From NCBI GenBank assembly GCA_902727915.1, contig CACVAU010000033.1, positions 1 through 35,373 of the forward strand: DNA of 35,373 nt, written 5' to 3'. The notes under the pieces were generated by a model that worked only from the letters and a program-made list of their open reading frames with translations, was not told where the DNA came from and searched no databases. Positions within the stretch are counted from its first letter, which is position 1. Each line of letters starts with the position of its first letter. The position numbers and the translations under genes were made by a program. Shown one piece after another: positions 18,941 through 28,077 of the stretch. Origin of the DNA: an uncultured Sulfurovum sp. Its GTDB lineage: Bacteria > Campylobacterota > Campylobacteria > Campylobacterales > Sulfurovaceae.

Positions 18941-20128
18941 TTACATCTTTCCATCTAAATACTTACCTGTTTCTTTATGTCCGAAATCAGGTATCAATTT
19001 TAAAAAACTTTCTAATATTTCGTCTTTATTCCATTTTCCTTTATCTAAAAAAGATTGAATCGTACACTCAAAATCTGTTAAAAGTCTCTCACTGAAATCT
19101 GCTTCATTTTTAATAATTCCTAAATTAAAAAAACTTTCACTATCAAGTACTTCATCAAGAGTATAAAATTCTTCAAAATCTTTTTCTCCAGTCGTATCAC
19201 TTTCTGTAAATAAGCAAGGATATTGTCCAATTTTAGGAAGTGTTTTTACCAACCTTCTTGCTTCATCTTCATCTTCACATAAATAAGGTTCATATTCTAA
19301 ATCTTCTAAGTACCTCATTGCAATGTCTGAAAAAGATACTAAATGAAAATTTTCATTTAATTTAGGAAAAAATATATCTCGATTTTCTCCAAATATACAA
19401 GACATTAAACACAGTTCTCCTGATTCTTCAGGAGTTACAAAATACCTTTTAATATCATTGGGTGCAACAATAGGCTGATTTTTTTGTAAGCGTTGGTTAA
19501 ATCCATGAAGTAAAGAGCCATCTGAAAAAGCAACATTCGCAAACCTTGCCATAGATACCTCAATTTGAGACGATTTTCTATGTACAAACATCTCCATAAT
19601 ACGCTTAGAAGCTCCCATCATATTGACAGGATTTGCTGCTTTATCAGTTGAAACACAAAAATATTTTTTACTACCATTATCAATGGCTTGTTGCAGTGTT
19701 TTATCTGTATTAAAAATATTGGTTTGTATCATCCTCATAAGTGTAAAAGGATCTTTTTCACTACGAACATGTTTTAAAGCTGATAAATTTAATACATAAT
19801 CATATTTTCCATCAGATTCAATAAAAGCATCATATTCAGCAGAACCTATATCAAGGGCAAATGTTTTAAAGTCACCACTAATATAACCAAAAGAACTTCG
19901 GATATCACGAACCAATTCAACCATATTATTTTCACTGATATCAACCACATGTAACTTTATAGGGTTTCGTTTAAATATCTCTTTTGTAACTGCTTGACCT
20001 ATAGAACCAGCACCACCTAAAACTAAAAATGAAGCATTAGAAATGATTTCTATAAGTTTATAATTATAGTTTGCAATATCCTCTTCAAAAAGTTGATTAT
20101 CTCTTCCTATAAACCTTAATATATCCAT
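18941..20128 (-). CDS. UDP-N-acetylhexosamine 4,6-dehydratase-like SDR
   Basis: A soluble 395-residue extended SDR of the Polysacc_synt_2 (FlaA1/CapD/PglF) group, whose members turn UDP-GlcNAc into a 4-keto-6-deoxy sugar. The Rossmann motif is FLVLGGAGSIGQAV (residues ~33-46). The active-site block reads VSTDKAANPVNMMGASKRIMEMF: the usual SDR Tyr is replaced by Met (MGxxK), the family norm. It lacks the N-terminal membrane part of CapD/PglF and has a ~100-residue C-terminal extension rich in acidic residues. With the DegT aminotransferase upstream it could make a 4-amino-4,6-dideoxy-N-acetylhexosamine. It has its own extended -10 promoter and leads a two-gene unit with the phosphoglycosyl transferase. 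Confidence 0.85.
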   Translation of the reverse strand: MDILRFIGRDNQLFEEDIANYNYKLIEIISNASFLVLGGAGSIGQAVTKEIFKRNPIKLHVVDISENNMVELVRDIRSSFGYISGDFKTFALDIGSAEYDAFIESDGKYDYVLNLSALKHVRSEKDPFTLMRMIQTNIFNTDKTLQQAIDNGSKKYFCVSTDKAANPVNMMGASKRIMEMFVHRKSSQIEVSMARFANVAFSDGSLLHGFNQRLQKNQPIVAPNDIKRYFVTPEESGELCLMSCIFGENRDIFFPKLNENFHLVSFSDIAMRYLEDLEYEPYLCEDEDEARRLVKTLPKIGQYPCLFTESDTTGEKDFEEFYTLDEVLDSESFFNLGIIKNEADFSERLLTDFECTIQSFLDKGKWNKDEILESFLKLIPDFGHKETGKYLDGKM

Positions 20129-20152
20129 ATTGACTCCATGTTAATAACAAAT

Positions 20153-20161
20153 ATTATACCA
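20153..20161 (-). promoter_or_regulatory. Extended -10 promoter for the dehydratase and phosphoglycosyl transferase
   Basis: TGGTATAAT on the minus strand, a full match to TGnTATAAT, lies 24 bases before the dehydratase ATG. It sits in a 127-base gap after the aminotransferase gene, one of the few real gaps in the minus-strand polysaccharide run. Confidence 0.6.
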
Positions 20162-20255
20162 AAAGTTCACTTTTCACTATGTAAACTTCATATAATTAAA
20201 AAATATACTCAATAAAAAACTGCTATTAAGGAAACAAATAAAAATATATAAATTT

Positions 20256-21389
20256 TTATCTGTTAATTATCTTTTTAATTGTATTACATACTAACTCAAC
20301 TTGTTTAAAACTCATGGTTGGATACAAAGGTAATGTTAATTCACGGCTTGATATATCTTCAGCAATGGGTGCCATATTTAAGTTCAAATTTTTAAAAGCT
20401 GTAAAATTCTTGAACGTAGGATAATGTATTGAAGACTGAATACCTTCTTTTTTCAGTGCTTGAATAAACGCTACTCTATTAATATTTTTATCTAACAAAA
20501 TAGGAAAAATATGATAAGCTGATTCTATATTTTCCAGCTCTAAAAAAGGAATAGTAATTTCCTCTATCTCTTTTAAATTCTGAATATAATGCTCAACCAA
20601 CTTTTTTCGATTTTTATTCGCTTCTTCTAATTTAGATAATTGAACCAAGCCTAAACTTGAACGAATTTCATCTATCCTATAATTTAAACCTGATTGTGCA
20701 ATATCATAAGTAATGGCTCGACCCTTATGCCTATCTAAGGTTAAAGAGGTCATACCATGACTCCGAAAATACTTACCTTGCTGATCTAATTCTAACGATT
20801 TACTACTAAGCATTCCTCCTTCCCCTACAGAAAGGTTTTTATTGGTGAAAAAACTAAAACAACCATAATCACCAAATGTTCCACATTTTTGACCCTTATA
20901 ACTAGCACCTGGTGCATGGGCTACATCTTCTATAAGCGCAATCCCTTTTTCTTTACATAACGCTACAATCTCATCCATTTGACAAGGATACCCAGCAAAA
21001 TGAACAATAATGACAGCTTTTGTTTTCTCGGTAATCTCTTGTGCAATGGTTTGGGCTGACATATTCCAATCATTATAACTCGTACAATCTGCTAGAACAG
21101 GTACAGCGCCAACAATACGTACCACATTAATATCTGCTACAAATGTTAATGCAGGAATAATAACCTCATCACCCTCACCTATCCCTAAGCTCATTAATGC
21201 AATATGTAAAGCTGCTGTTGCACTTGACAAGGCTGTACACTTTGTCTCATTACCCAGCATAAAGGAAAAATTCTTTTCAAACTCTTTTGTTCTTTCTCCC
21301 ATTGTTAACCAACCACTATCCAGTACCTCATTAACAGCTTTTGATTCTTTTTCATCATAGTTTGGTGCAAACAGTTCTACTTTCCACAT
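20256..21389 (-). CDS. DegT/DnrJ/EryC1/StrS sugar aminotransferase
   Basis: A 377-residue PLP enzyme of the sugar-nucleotide aminotransferase family. The internal-aldimine Lys is in CFSFFTNKNLSVGEGGML (~residue 187). DVAHAPGASYKG contains the Asp/Ala/His cofactor-binding segment, and the N-terminal DSGWLTMGERTKEFEKNF is typical. Members act on 3-keto or 4-keto sugars with glutamate as amino donor. With the 4,6-dehydratase-like gene next to it, the likely product is a 4-amino-4,6-dideoxy sugar nucleotide, as in PglE, PseC or perosamine synthesis; the exact sugar is not readable. The ATG at 21389 follows the glycosyltransferase stop directly, with GAGGAGC as ribosome binding site. No matching N-acetyltransferase is next to it. 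Confidence 0.9.
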   Translation of the reverse strand: MWKVELFAPNYDEKESKAVNEVLDSGWLTMGERTKEFEKNFSFMLGNETKCTALSSATAALHIALMSLGIGEGDEVIIPALTFVADINVVRIVGAVPVLADCTSYNDWNMSAQTIAQEITEKTKAVIIVHFAGYPCQMDEIVALCKEKGIALIEDVAHAPGASYKGQKCGTFGDYGCFSFFTNKNLSVGEGGMLSSKSLELDQQGKYFRSHGMTSLTLDRHKGRAITYDIAQSGLNYRIDEIRSSLGLVQLSKLEEANKNRKKLVEHYIQNLKEIEEITIPFLELENIESAYHIFPILLDKNINRVAFIQALKKEGIQSSIHYPTFKNFTAFKNLNLNMAPIAEDISSRELTLPLYPTMSFKQVELVCNTIKKIINR

Positions 21390-21390
21390 T

Positions 21391-22614
21391 TTATAGCTCC
21401 TCTAATGTTTTTATAAATTCTTTGGCTATGTTTTGATAAGTGTGATGTTTTAAAACATACTCTTTTCCATTGTTACCAAATACTTCTCTTTGCTCTTTTG
21501 ACATATTATATAATGATAATATCCCTTTCGCAATGGCTTGTTCATTTTGAGCTTCTACACTTAAACCACAATTTGCCATTTCTACTAAATTTCCTTTTCC
21601 ACTAAAAGCATGAAGAATAGGTTTTTGTGAATACATATAATCAAAAATTTTATTAGCCGATATCCCATATTCATATACTTTTTTATGATGCCAACCTATA
21701 AAACATACATCAAACTCTTCTAACATACTTTGTATTTCATCTTTAGGAATAGCATCTATAAATGTTACATTATTTAAAGAAAGTTTTTGAACTTTATTAA
21801 CCAAAGCCTCTTTATTTGTGCCTTCTCCTACCATGACAAAATGTATTTGCGTATATTCTTTTAAAAGATTTGCTGAATCAATAAAGTATTCCATGGCATT
21901 GGCAATACTAATTGTTCCTGTATATCCAACTATAAATTTATTTTTAGGTAATAATGTTTTCGTATCTTGATTTAATACTTTAAGGTTTTTCATTTCATCT
22001 AAAGAGATGCCATTGGGTATGTATTTAAATTGTTCTTTTTTTAAGCCAAAATCTTTCATATAGGCATGAGCATTTGCTAAAACTGATAAAGTTGTATCTG
22101 CATTTCTATAAGCATAATTCGCAAATTTTTGCATCAAAAATATCAAAGGATGACGCTTACTATATCCTCCAAGTTCCATTAAAGAAAGAGGCCAAATATC
22201 TTTAACTTCATAAATAAGTTTTGCATTAAACTTTTTTGAAAAGTGATGGGCAGGTTTTATAAGAAAAGGTGCCATAGGACTGGCTACAATATAATCAGGC
22301 TCATCCATCTTTGTAAGAGGTAAACGATAAAGCTTTTTAACAAATACAAACCATTTCCAGACTCTTTTTTTATCCGTAGAGACAGTATAATGAGGCACTT
22401 TTACCCAAATATAGTTAATACCATCTATATTTTCAAAGGTATATTCACCCTCTGTTTTTGGTAATTTTTTAAAAAGATGCATGTAAGAAGCTGACACAAT
22501 TGTTACCTTATGTCCTAATTTTACTAACTCTCTTGCAACATAATAATTTCTAAACTCCATACCATGATATTTTGAACCTGCATAGTCATTAAAAAACCAA
22601 ATTGTTTTAGACAT
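21391..22614 (-). CDS. Glycosyltransferase family 4 (WbuB-like)
   Basis: A 407-residue GT-B fold, retaining glycosyltransferase. The N-terminal acceptor domain starts TIWFFNDYAGSKYHGMEFRNYYVARELVKLGH, the opening of many WbuB/WbpH-like enzymes. The donor domain has FIVGYTGTISIANAMEYFIDSA, CFIGWHHKKVYEYGISANKIFDYM and a C-terminal helix. The YEYGISANKIFDYM stretch corresponds to the family E-x7-E nucleotide-binding region, with a Ser-rich substitution. The donor and acceptor sugars are not predictable. The start overlaps the end of the epimerase gene by 8 bases. Confidence 0.87.
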   Translation of the reverse strand: MSKTIWFFNDYAGSKYHGMEFRNYYVARELVKLGHKVTIVSASYMHLFKKLPKTEGEYTFENIDGINYIWVKVPHYTVSTDKKRVWKWFVFVKKLYRLPLTKMDEPDYIVASPMAPFLIKPAHHFSKKFNAKLIYEVKDIWPLSLMELGGYSKRHPLIFLMQKFANYAYRNADTTLSVLANAHAYMKDFGLKKEQFKYIPNGISLDEMKNLKVLNQDTKTLLPKNKFIVGYTGTISIANAMEYFIDSANLLKEYTQIHFVMVGEGTNKEALVNKVQKLSLNNVTFIDAIPKDEIQSMLEEFDVCFIGWHHKKVYEYGISANKIFDYMYSQKPILHAFSGKGNLVEMANCGLSVEAQNEQAIAKGILSLYNMSKEQREVFGNNGKEYVLKHHTYQNIAKEFIKTLEEL

Positions 22615-23668
22615 TTAACAACTCTTTAACAATAATTTCACTAGATTTCCCATTACCATAAAGATCAAGTGAATAATCTTGATTAAAAAGTGTGCTATGA
22701 TTCTCATAACGTTCTAATATTTTATCTTTATTGGCTCCAACCAAAATATTAAAACCATGCTCTATCAGTTCAGTCCATTCTGTTTCATCACGTAAGGTAA
22801 TACAAGGTTTTTCAAAGAAAAAAGCCTCTTTCTGAAGACCCCCACTATCCGTCATAATAAGTTTTGAGTTTTTAATTAAATACACCATCTCCAAATATCC
22901 AACAGGATCTATAATTGTAAAATTTGTTGCTATATTATTTTTTTCAAGTATCACTTTTGTTCTAGGATGTAAAGGTAAAACAATTTGTATCTCTTTGGCT
23001 ATTTCATTAAATGCTGAGATTATGGTACTAAGTCGTTCTACATCATTGGTATTCTCAGCCCTATGAATCGTTGACAATATGTATTCATCTTTTAATTCTA
23101 CCCTTGGCTTTAATGCTAAATCTTGATAAAAAATTGCTCCATCCTGCATTACATCACCATTTTTTACAATCTCAATATCAAAATTAGCATAACCTTCATT
23201 ATTTAAATTATCAATTGCACTTTGAGTTGGACAAAAAAGTATGCTACTTACTCTATCGGTTAAAATACGATTAATCTCTTCTGGCATACTCATATTGAAA
23301 GAACGTAATCCAGCCTCTACATGTGCTACCTTTATATGAAGTTTAGAAGCAGCCAAAGCTCCTGCGAGAGTAGAGTTAGTATCCCCATAAACCATCACCC
23401 AATCAGGTTTTTCTTTTAATAAAACCTCTTCAATTTTTTCAAGCATCTGTCCTGTCATTGCACCATGATTTAATCCATTAATATCTAAGTTATAATGTGG
23501 TTTTACTATCTGCATCTCTTCAAAAAATATATCTGACATATTTGGATCATAATGCTGTCCTGTATGTACAATAACCTCTTCTATTTCAGGATACTTTTTG
23601 ATCTCTCGACTAACACTTCCTGCTTTTATAAACTGTGGTCTTGCTCCCAAAATAGTTAAAATTTTCAT
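22607..23668 (-). CDS. wbpI: UDP-GlcNAc 2-epimerase family enzyme, WbpI-like
   Basis: A 353-residue non-hydrolysing 2-epimerase of the WecB/WbpI family. Landmarks are ILTILGARPQFIKAG, VIVHTGQHYDPNMSDIFFEE, VYGDTNSTLAGALAA, HVEAGLRSFNMSMPEEINR and LTDSGGLQKEAFF. The IFFEEMQIVKPHYNLDI and RSFNMSMPEEINRILTD stretches resemble, as I recall it, Pseudomonas WbpI, which epimerises UDP-GlcNAc3NAcA to UDP-ManNAc3NAcA, more than WecB. The presence of wbpB, wbpD and wbpE in the same operon supports that assignment. Simple UDP-GlcNAc 2-epimerase activity (WecB) remains possible. The ATG overlaps the previous stop as ATGA. Confidence 0.88.
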   Translation of the reverse strand: MKILTILGARPQFIKAGSVSREIKKYPEIEEVIVHTGQHYDPNMSDIFFEEMQIVKPHYNLDINGLNHGAMTGQMLEKIEEVLLKEKPDWVMVYGDTNSTLAGALAASKLHIKVAHVEAGLRSFNMSMPEEINRILTDRVSSILFCPTQSAIDNLNNEGYANFDIEIVKNGDVMQDGAIFYQDLALKPRVELKDEYILSTIHRAENTNDVERLSTIISAFNEIAKEIQIVLPLHPRTKVILEKNNIATNFTIIDPVGYLEMVYLIKNSKLIMTDSGGLQKEAFFFEKPCITLRDETEWTELIEHGFNILVGANKDKILERYENHSTLFNQDYSLDLYGNGKSSEIIVKELLNV

Positions 23669-24792
23669 CCCTCTAATTCCTTATATATTCTCAAAAGCAC
23701 TTTTTCCTGTTCCTCCCAGTTATAAATCTTCTTTAAGCTTTTTAAATTTTGATTCAGTTCATTCTTATTTAAATGCGTGGATTCGATGATGGCTTTTTTT
23801 AGACCTTCCACACTATTTTCATCAACAACAAGACCAACAGCATTATCTAACACTATTCTTTTCATTTCAGGAAGATTTGAAACGATTACAGGAACTTCTG
23901 CCATAATATATTCAAACATTTTATTAGGTAAACAATAATGATAACTTAAACAAGTATCTTCGATGGTTGATATACCAAAATCTGCTGAACTTGTATAATC
24001 TAATAAGACATCTGGCTTCATCGCATCATGAAAATAAATATTTTCATTTTCATGCGCACTCAACTTAAGAAAGTTCGCTAATTGACCATAGCCCATAAAA
24101 ACAATAACCGTTGAGGAATCTAATGATTTAAATGTCTCTACTAATATTTCTATTCCTCGTCCTTTACTCAAACTACCCTGATAAAGAAATATACGTTGCT
24201 CCGTAGTAATATCAAATACTTCTCTAAAAATATCTTTTTTAATTACGTTTTTATGAGGAGGTGTATTTAATATCAGTGATGGTTTTTCTATATTATACAA
24301 CTTAACATATTCATCAGCTATCCCAGCACTTACCGTAATCATTGTATCAACATATTTGATTAAAAACTTTTCAAGAACTTTAGATATTTTTTTAGAAGTT
24401 TGACTAAGACCATTCATCTCTGTTTCGTACTCATGTGCATCATACACAATTTTTATATTGTTATTATAAAACTTTTTAATAACAAAACCTATCGGTAATG
24501 TAATCAAATCATTACAGTGAAGAATATCAAAGTTTTTACAGTAGTGGATACTCTCTTTCATATAGTTCATATAAGCTTTTAACTTTTGAAACTTTCCTAA
24601 GGTTGTGGTTCTATCAAGATAAGAAAATCTTCTAACCCTAAAATTTTCTACTTCTTCATCATCTATTAACCCTTTATCTCCATGGGCTATAACCTCTACC
24701 TGATAACCATTTTTTGACAAGGATATGGATTCTTTTAAAACCCTACTGTCATTTGTAAAACCGTTAAAAACTACATTTGCTACTTTAATCAT
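23665..24792 (-). CDS. Glycosyltransferase family 4
   Basis: A 375-residue GT-B glycosyltransferase. The N-terminus KVANVVFNGFTNDSRVLKESISLSKNGYQVEVIAHGD is the typical first half of the acceptor domain, followed by IVYDAHEYETEMNG. The donor half has IFLYQGSLSKGRGIEILVETF and DFGISTIEDTCLSYHYCLPNKMFEYIMAEVPVIVSNLPEM, the E-x7-E-type region holding the nucleotide-sugar phosphate. It is cytoplasmic and membrane-associated, one of at least three sugar-adding enzymes in the operon. Donor specificity is unknown. It starts two bases after the polymerase stop. Confidence 0.88.
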   Translation of the reverse strand: MIKVANVVFNGFTNDSRVLKESISLSKNGYQVEVIAHGDKGLIDDEEVENFRVRRFSYLDRTTTLGKFQKLKAYMNYMKESIHYCKNFDILHCNDLITLPIGFVIKKFYNNNIKIVYDAHEYETEMNGLSQTSKKISKVLEKFLIKYVDTMITVSAGIADEYVKLYNIEKPSLILNTPPHKNVIKKDIFREVFDITTEQRIFLYQGSLSKGRGIEILVETFKSLDSSTVIVFMGYGQLANFLKLSAHENENIYFHDAMKPDVLLDYTSSADFGISTIEDTCLSYHYCLPNKMFEYIMAEVPVIVSNLPEMKRIVLDNAVGLVVDENSVEGLKKAIIESTHLNKNELNQNLKSLKKIYNWEEQEKVLLRIYKELEG

Positions 24793-24794
24793 AA

Positions 24795-26237
24795 TTAATC
24801 CTTTCTACTTTTCATACTACTTTGAGCAACTTTTGTTAAAAAAAGAATCAATATATAAGTAAATCCAATAGGCATAATATGCCATAAAGTGAGATTGTCA
24901 AATTCACCTTTAGGATAAAGCATAATAAAACCCACAACGATATTAGCATACATTACTAAATACCAAAAGTTATTAAACTTGTGGAGTAAGTTATAAAAAA
25001 AAGCTGCTAAAACACCAAAAAGATACATCCCAAAAACAGCCCCAAAATACCAAAAATTTGCAAACATTTCACCCATACCCGTTGGAGGTAAATTACCTCC
25101 TGGGGCATGAGAGTACCACACCTCTTTAACAATCACACTTGTTTGATATCCCTCAGGTCTTAATCCTGATGGAAGTATACCGTATACCCAAGTAAATAAA
25201 GATTCCCCATATAAAAAAGGTGTACTATCCCCACCCCAAGCATCTATAATCTTCATTAAGATTGGAATATTAGGAATGTTTCCTTTATCGGCAATATAAT
25301 ACATTATTAAATCTATGCTCAAAAACTCTAAAATGGTTGATAAGAAATCATCTTTCATTCCACCAATTGCTGCAATACTAGAAGCCAATCTAAAAAAATA
25401 AAAAAACACACCTATAGCTAATAAGCTAAATAAAATAATAAAATATTTTTTATTTTGTTGTGATTCTATTTTTATTTTAACAAAATAATAAATAACCATA
25501 TAAGACAATGCATATGCCAATGTTCCAAGAATTCTTCCTGTACTGGCTTTCATTAATATGGTTATTAAAACTAATATTAGAAATAACAAACTAATTTTCA
25601 TGTTCATTTTCAAAAGTTTATACAACCATAAATAACCTGCCATGTAACCGAATAAGTATCCTACAGTAGTTCCTCCTGTTTCTTTTAACATAGTATCAGC
25701 GCTAGAAACTTGTGACATATAGTTACTAAAACTTCCTCCTCCAAGTACTATAATGTTATAAATAAAATTCAATAAAGCAATGCCCATAAAAATAGGAATA
25801 ATTAAATTCACTATCTGTATGGAAACACCATCGTTGTCTAAATCAATACTTGGCTCAAATTCTTTTTTGAATGTTTTATATCCTAAATAAGCAAATACAT
25901 AACTCACAATAATATACATTAAACTTATATTTAAAAGTTCCATGAGATTCATTGAAAAGCTTTGATAGTTTATAAAAATACTATGTTCAAAATTACTGCT
26001 ATACAAATAAAAGCTACCCATAACAACGGTATAAAAATACATACTAAATAAAGTAAATGGTTCAAAGAGTATAAGTTTTTTTGTTGCAATAAAATACAGT
26101 GATAAAAACATAAATAAAAGAAAGATTAATCCAATGGTAATGCTATCAATACTAATTAAGTACGTAAAAAATATAGAAGTTAAGGATAATGTAGCAAAAA
26201 ATTTTAATAAACTATTTTTATCAATACTATAAATCAT
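24795..26237 (-). CDS. wzy: Oligosaccharide repeat unit polymerase (Wzy-like)
   Basis: A 480-residue integral membrane protein with roughly twelve hydrophobic segments and a large outer loop at ~residues 300-400. That loop contains YGESLFTWVYGILPSGLRPEG and SHAPGGNLPPTGMGEMFANFWYFGA, a pattern seen in the 'oligosaccharide repeat unit polymerase' group. Wzy joins flipped repeat units on the periplasmic side. It is the only polymerase-like gene in the window and the operon also has Wzx and a co-polymerase, so the assignment is fairly safe by context. A WaaL-type O-antigen ligase is the main alternative. Low GC and poor conservation are normal for Wzy. Confidence 0.8.
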   Translation of the reverse strand: MIYSIDKNSLLKFFATLSLTSIFFTYLISIDSITIGLIFLLFMFLSLYFIATKKLILFEPFTLFSMYFYTVVMGSFYLYSSNFEHSIFINYQSFSMNLMELLNISLMYIIVSYVFAYLGYKTFKKEFEPSIDLDNDGVSIQIVNLIIPIFMGIALLNFIYNIIVLGGGSFSNYMSQVSSADTMLKETGGTTVGYLFGYMAGYLWLYKLLKMNMKISLLFLILVLITILMKASTGRILGTLAYALSYMVIYYFVKIKIESQQNKKYFIILFSLLAIGVFFYFFRLASSIAAIGGMKDDFLSTILEFLSIDLIMYYIADKGNIPNIPILMKIIDAWGGDSTPFLYGESLFTWVYGILPSGLRPEGYQTSVIVKEVWYSHAPGGNLPPTGMGEMFANFWYFGAVFGMYLFGVLAAFFYNLLHKFNNFWYLVMYANIVVGFIMLYPKGEFDNLTLWHIMPIGFTYILILFLTKVAQSSMKSRKD

Positions 26238-26265
26238 ATCTTTCCTCTAACTCTTTTTTACTTCT

Positions 26266-26961
26266 TTATTTTTTATTTAAAATTTTGTCATAATTTTTAA
26301 ATATAGATTGTTTTAAATAGTCATTATTAAAGTCAATGTTGATATCATCAATAATATGATTATAATCATATGATGGTTGAAAACCCTTGTCTATTATGTC
26401 TATAATAGCTTTTTTATCTAAGAATACTTCTATTGTCTTTATGATTTCTTCTATAGAATAATAATATGGATTAATTAAATTAACCACGCTATCTTCTTTT
26501 ATGTCATTATCAATATAGTGCTTTACTATTTTACTGACATCCTCAATATCAATAAGATTTTTATAAGCATACTTCCAAACACTTATTTTTTTATCTTCAG
26601 ATATACTTCTGATAAAAAAATTAATCAAAGAATTTTGATTAGAAGAGTGTCCAATAATTTGTGGTAAACGAAATATATAATACTTTTTAGTATTTTTTTG
26701 AATCAATGTTTCCATTTCAAGCTTATGAAAATAATAATTTTTATTTATATTTTGAGCATACATAACATCACAACTACTAAAATAAACCAGTGTTTTATCC
26801 TGATTATCTAAAATACTCTCTAATAATAAATGCTTTTCTCTTTCAAAATTTTTTTCATCCGTTTCATTTGAATTAGAAACACCCGAAGCAAATATTAAAA
26901 TATTATTATTATGCTTATACTCTTGAAAAGTATTTCCAAGTAAGCCTGTTCCTATGACCAT
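26266..26961 (-). CDS. Small NAD(P)-dependent SDR (sugar-nucleotide reductase/epimerase-like)
   Basis: A 231-residue extended-SDR-like protein. The Rossmann loop GTGLLG is at residues 4-9, so the first strand is almost at the N-terminus. The start is firm: AAGGA lies six bases before the ATG. It also has NILIFASGVSNSNETDEKNF, VYFSSCDVMY and a YxxxK motif (YYFHK), then IFRLPQIIGHSSNQ and KNLIDIEDVSKIV, as in RmlD-like or NAD-dependent epimerase proteins. It is 70-100 residues shorter than typical epimerases, mainly in the substrate-binding part. Reaction unknown; a 4-keto-sugar reductase is one possibility. Codon use is very AT-rich, like its neighbours up to 31 kb. Confidence 0.8.
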   Translation of the reverse strand: MVIGTGLLGNTFQEYKHNNNILIFASGVSNSNETDEKNFEREKHLLLESILDNQDKTLVYFSSCDVMYAQNINKNYYFHKLEMETLIQKNTKKYYIFRLPQIIGHSSNQNSLINFFIRSISEDKKISVWKYAYKNLIDIEDVSKIVKHYIDNDIKEDSVVNLINPYYYSIEEIIKTIEVFLDKKAIIDIIDKGFQPSYDYNHIIDDINIDFNNDYLKQSIFKNYDKILNKK

Positions 26962-27003
26962 TATGTATCCTTATCAAACTTGAACTATCCTAGACGTTCA
27001 TAT

Positions 27004-28077
27004 TTAAGCATTAAAAACCTCATTCCATTCATTCATAATGCACTCTTCACTCATATCTTCTAAGGTTAATCTTCTACTCTCTTTCTTCTTATCTTTACTC
27101 TGTGTTATAAAATTTTGGAAATCTAGCTTCACTATATCTTCAGTACTATAAATATCAATACCTAAATCCTTATAAGTAGAAAAAGGTGTTGTGGTATGAC
27201 TGATAAAAACTTTTTTTTCTAAAATAAAAAATACTAATTGATTACCAAGTCCTTGTTGTCGTTTATGATTAAAAACACAAATATCCATACTATTTATAAA
27301 ACTAAGATATTCATTAAAATTCATATAGGTGGATATTGGCTTAAATTTATTTTTAAAAAATTCTTTACCTGTAGCCATCACTTCTTCTCTATAGTGTTCA
27401 CTACCCCCATAAGATAAAACGGATACAACTTCTATGTTTTCATTTTGAAATTTTTGCAGTAATTTAAAAGTTTCTATATGCTCATTTGAAGGGTCAGCTG
27501 AGTTACCCACAAAAATTCTTACGGGGTCTTCTTGTTTATGAACATCTAACTTAATATTTTCAATCTTAGCAATATCGATGGGGCTAGGATACTTAGCCTT
27601 TATTCCTTTTGCTTTGGACTTATAAACTTCTTTAACTTTAAGATAATCACCTTTTATCCAATATGAAATAAGTGGTATCTTGGCGATAACAATTTTTCGT
27701 AAAAGCTCAATCATATTATCTTTAAATGAGTTTGATTTATATTTATAGAAATACACATCACCACCCCATATTGACCAAACCATTTTTTTAAAGGCTTTTT
27801 TATAAAAAATTATTAAACTTAACATTAAAATCGGTTTATTTAACTGATGAATAATTATCTTTTTTGAATGCTTAAATAAATCCTTAAAATTAAAATATAT
27901 ATTTTTTGTATATGTTACTTTACAATTTTTTCTTTGCTTATAAAAGTCAAGAAATTTACTTTGTTTTTGACAAAGAATAATGAATTCATGTTCATTAGGG
28001 TCAAAATACTTTTCTATAAATCTAATAAATTTTTCAGTATAAGGGGCATCGCTAAAAACATGTAAATATTTACCCAT
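27004..28077 (-). CDS. WecF-like glycosyltransferase (Fuc4NAc transferase family, GT56)
   Basis: A 357-residue protein resembling E. coli WecF, which adds Fuc4NAc to lipid II in enterobacterial common antigen synthesis. Shared landmarks are WSIWGGDVYFY (residues 101-110; WecF has WHIWGADLYE), VGNSADPSNEH (190-200; WecF has VGNSGDRSNEH) and RQQGLG (273-278; WecF RQQGIG). WecF uses a dTDP-4-acetamido-4,6-dideoxygalactose donor; no dTDP-sugar genes are visible here. The donor might instead come from the dehydratase/aminotransferase pair, which would give a comparable 4-amino-4,6-dideoxy sugar. The ATG overlaps the AsnB-like stop by 8 bases. Confidence 0.85.
   Translation of the reverse strand: MGKYLHVFSDAPYTEKFIRFIEKYFDPNEHEFIILCQKQSKFLDFYKQRKNCKVTYTKNIYFNFKDLFKHSKKIIIHQLNKPILMLSLIIFYKKAFKKMVWSIWGGDVYFYKYKSNSFKDNMIELLRKIVIAKIPLISYWIKGDYLKVKEVYKSKAKGIKAKYPSPIDIAKIENIKLDVHKQEDPVRIFVGNSADPSNEHIETFKLLQKFQNENIEVVSVLSYGGSEHYREEVMATGKEFFKNKFKPISTYMNFNEYLSFINSMDICVFNHKRQQGLGNQLVFFILEKKVFISHTTTPFSTYKDLGIDIYSTEDIVKLDFQNFITQSKDKKKESRRLTLEDMSEECIMNEWNEVFNA

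Noticed and set aside
18941..20128. Loss of the SDR catalytic Tyr in the 4,6-dehydratase-like protein
   Set aside because: Met in the MGxxK position is normal for the FlaA1/CapD/PglF group, so it is not an inactivating change.
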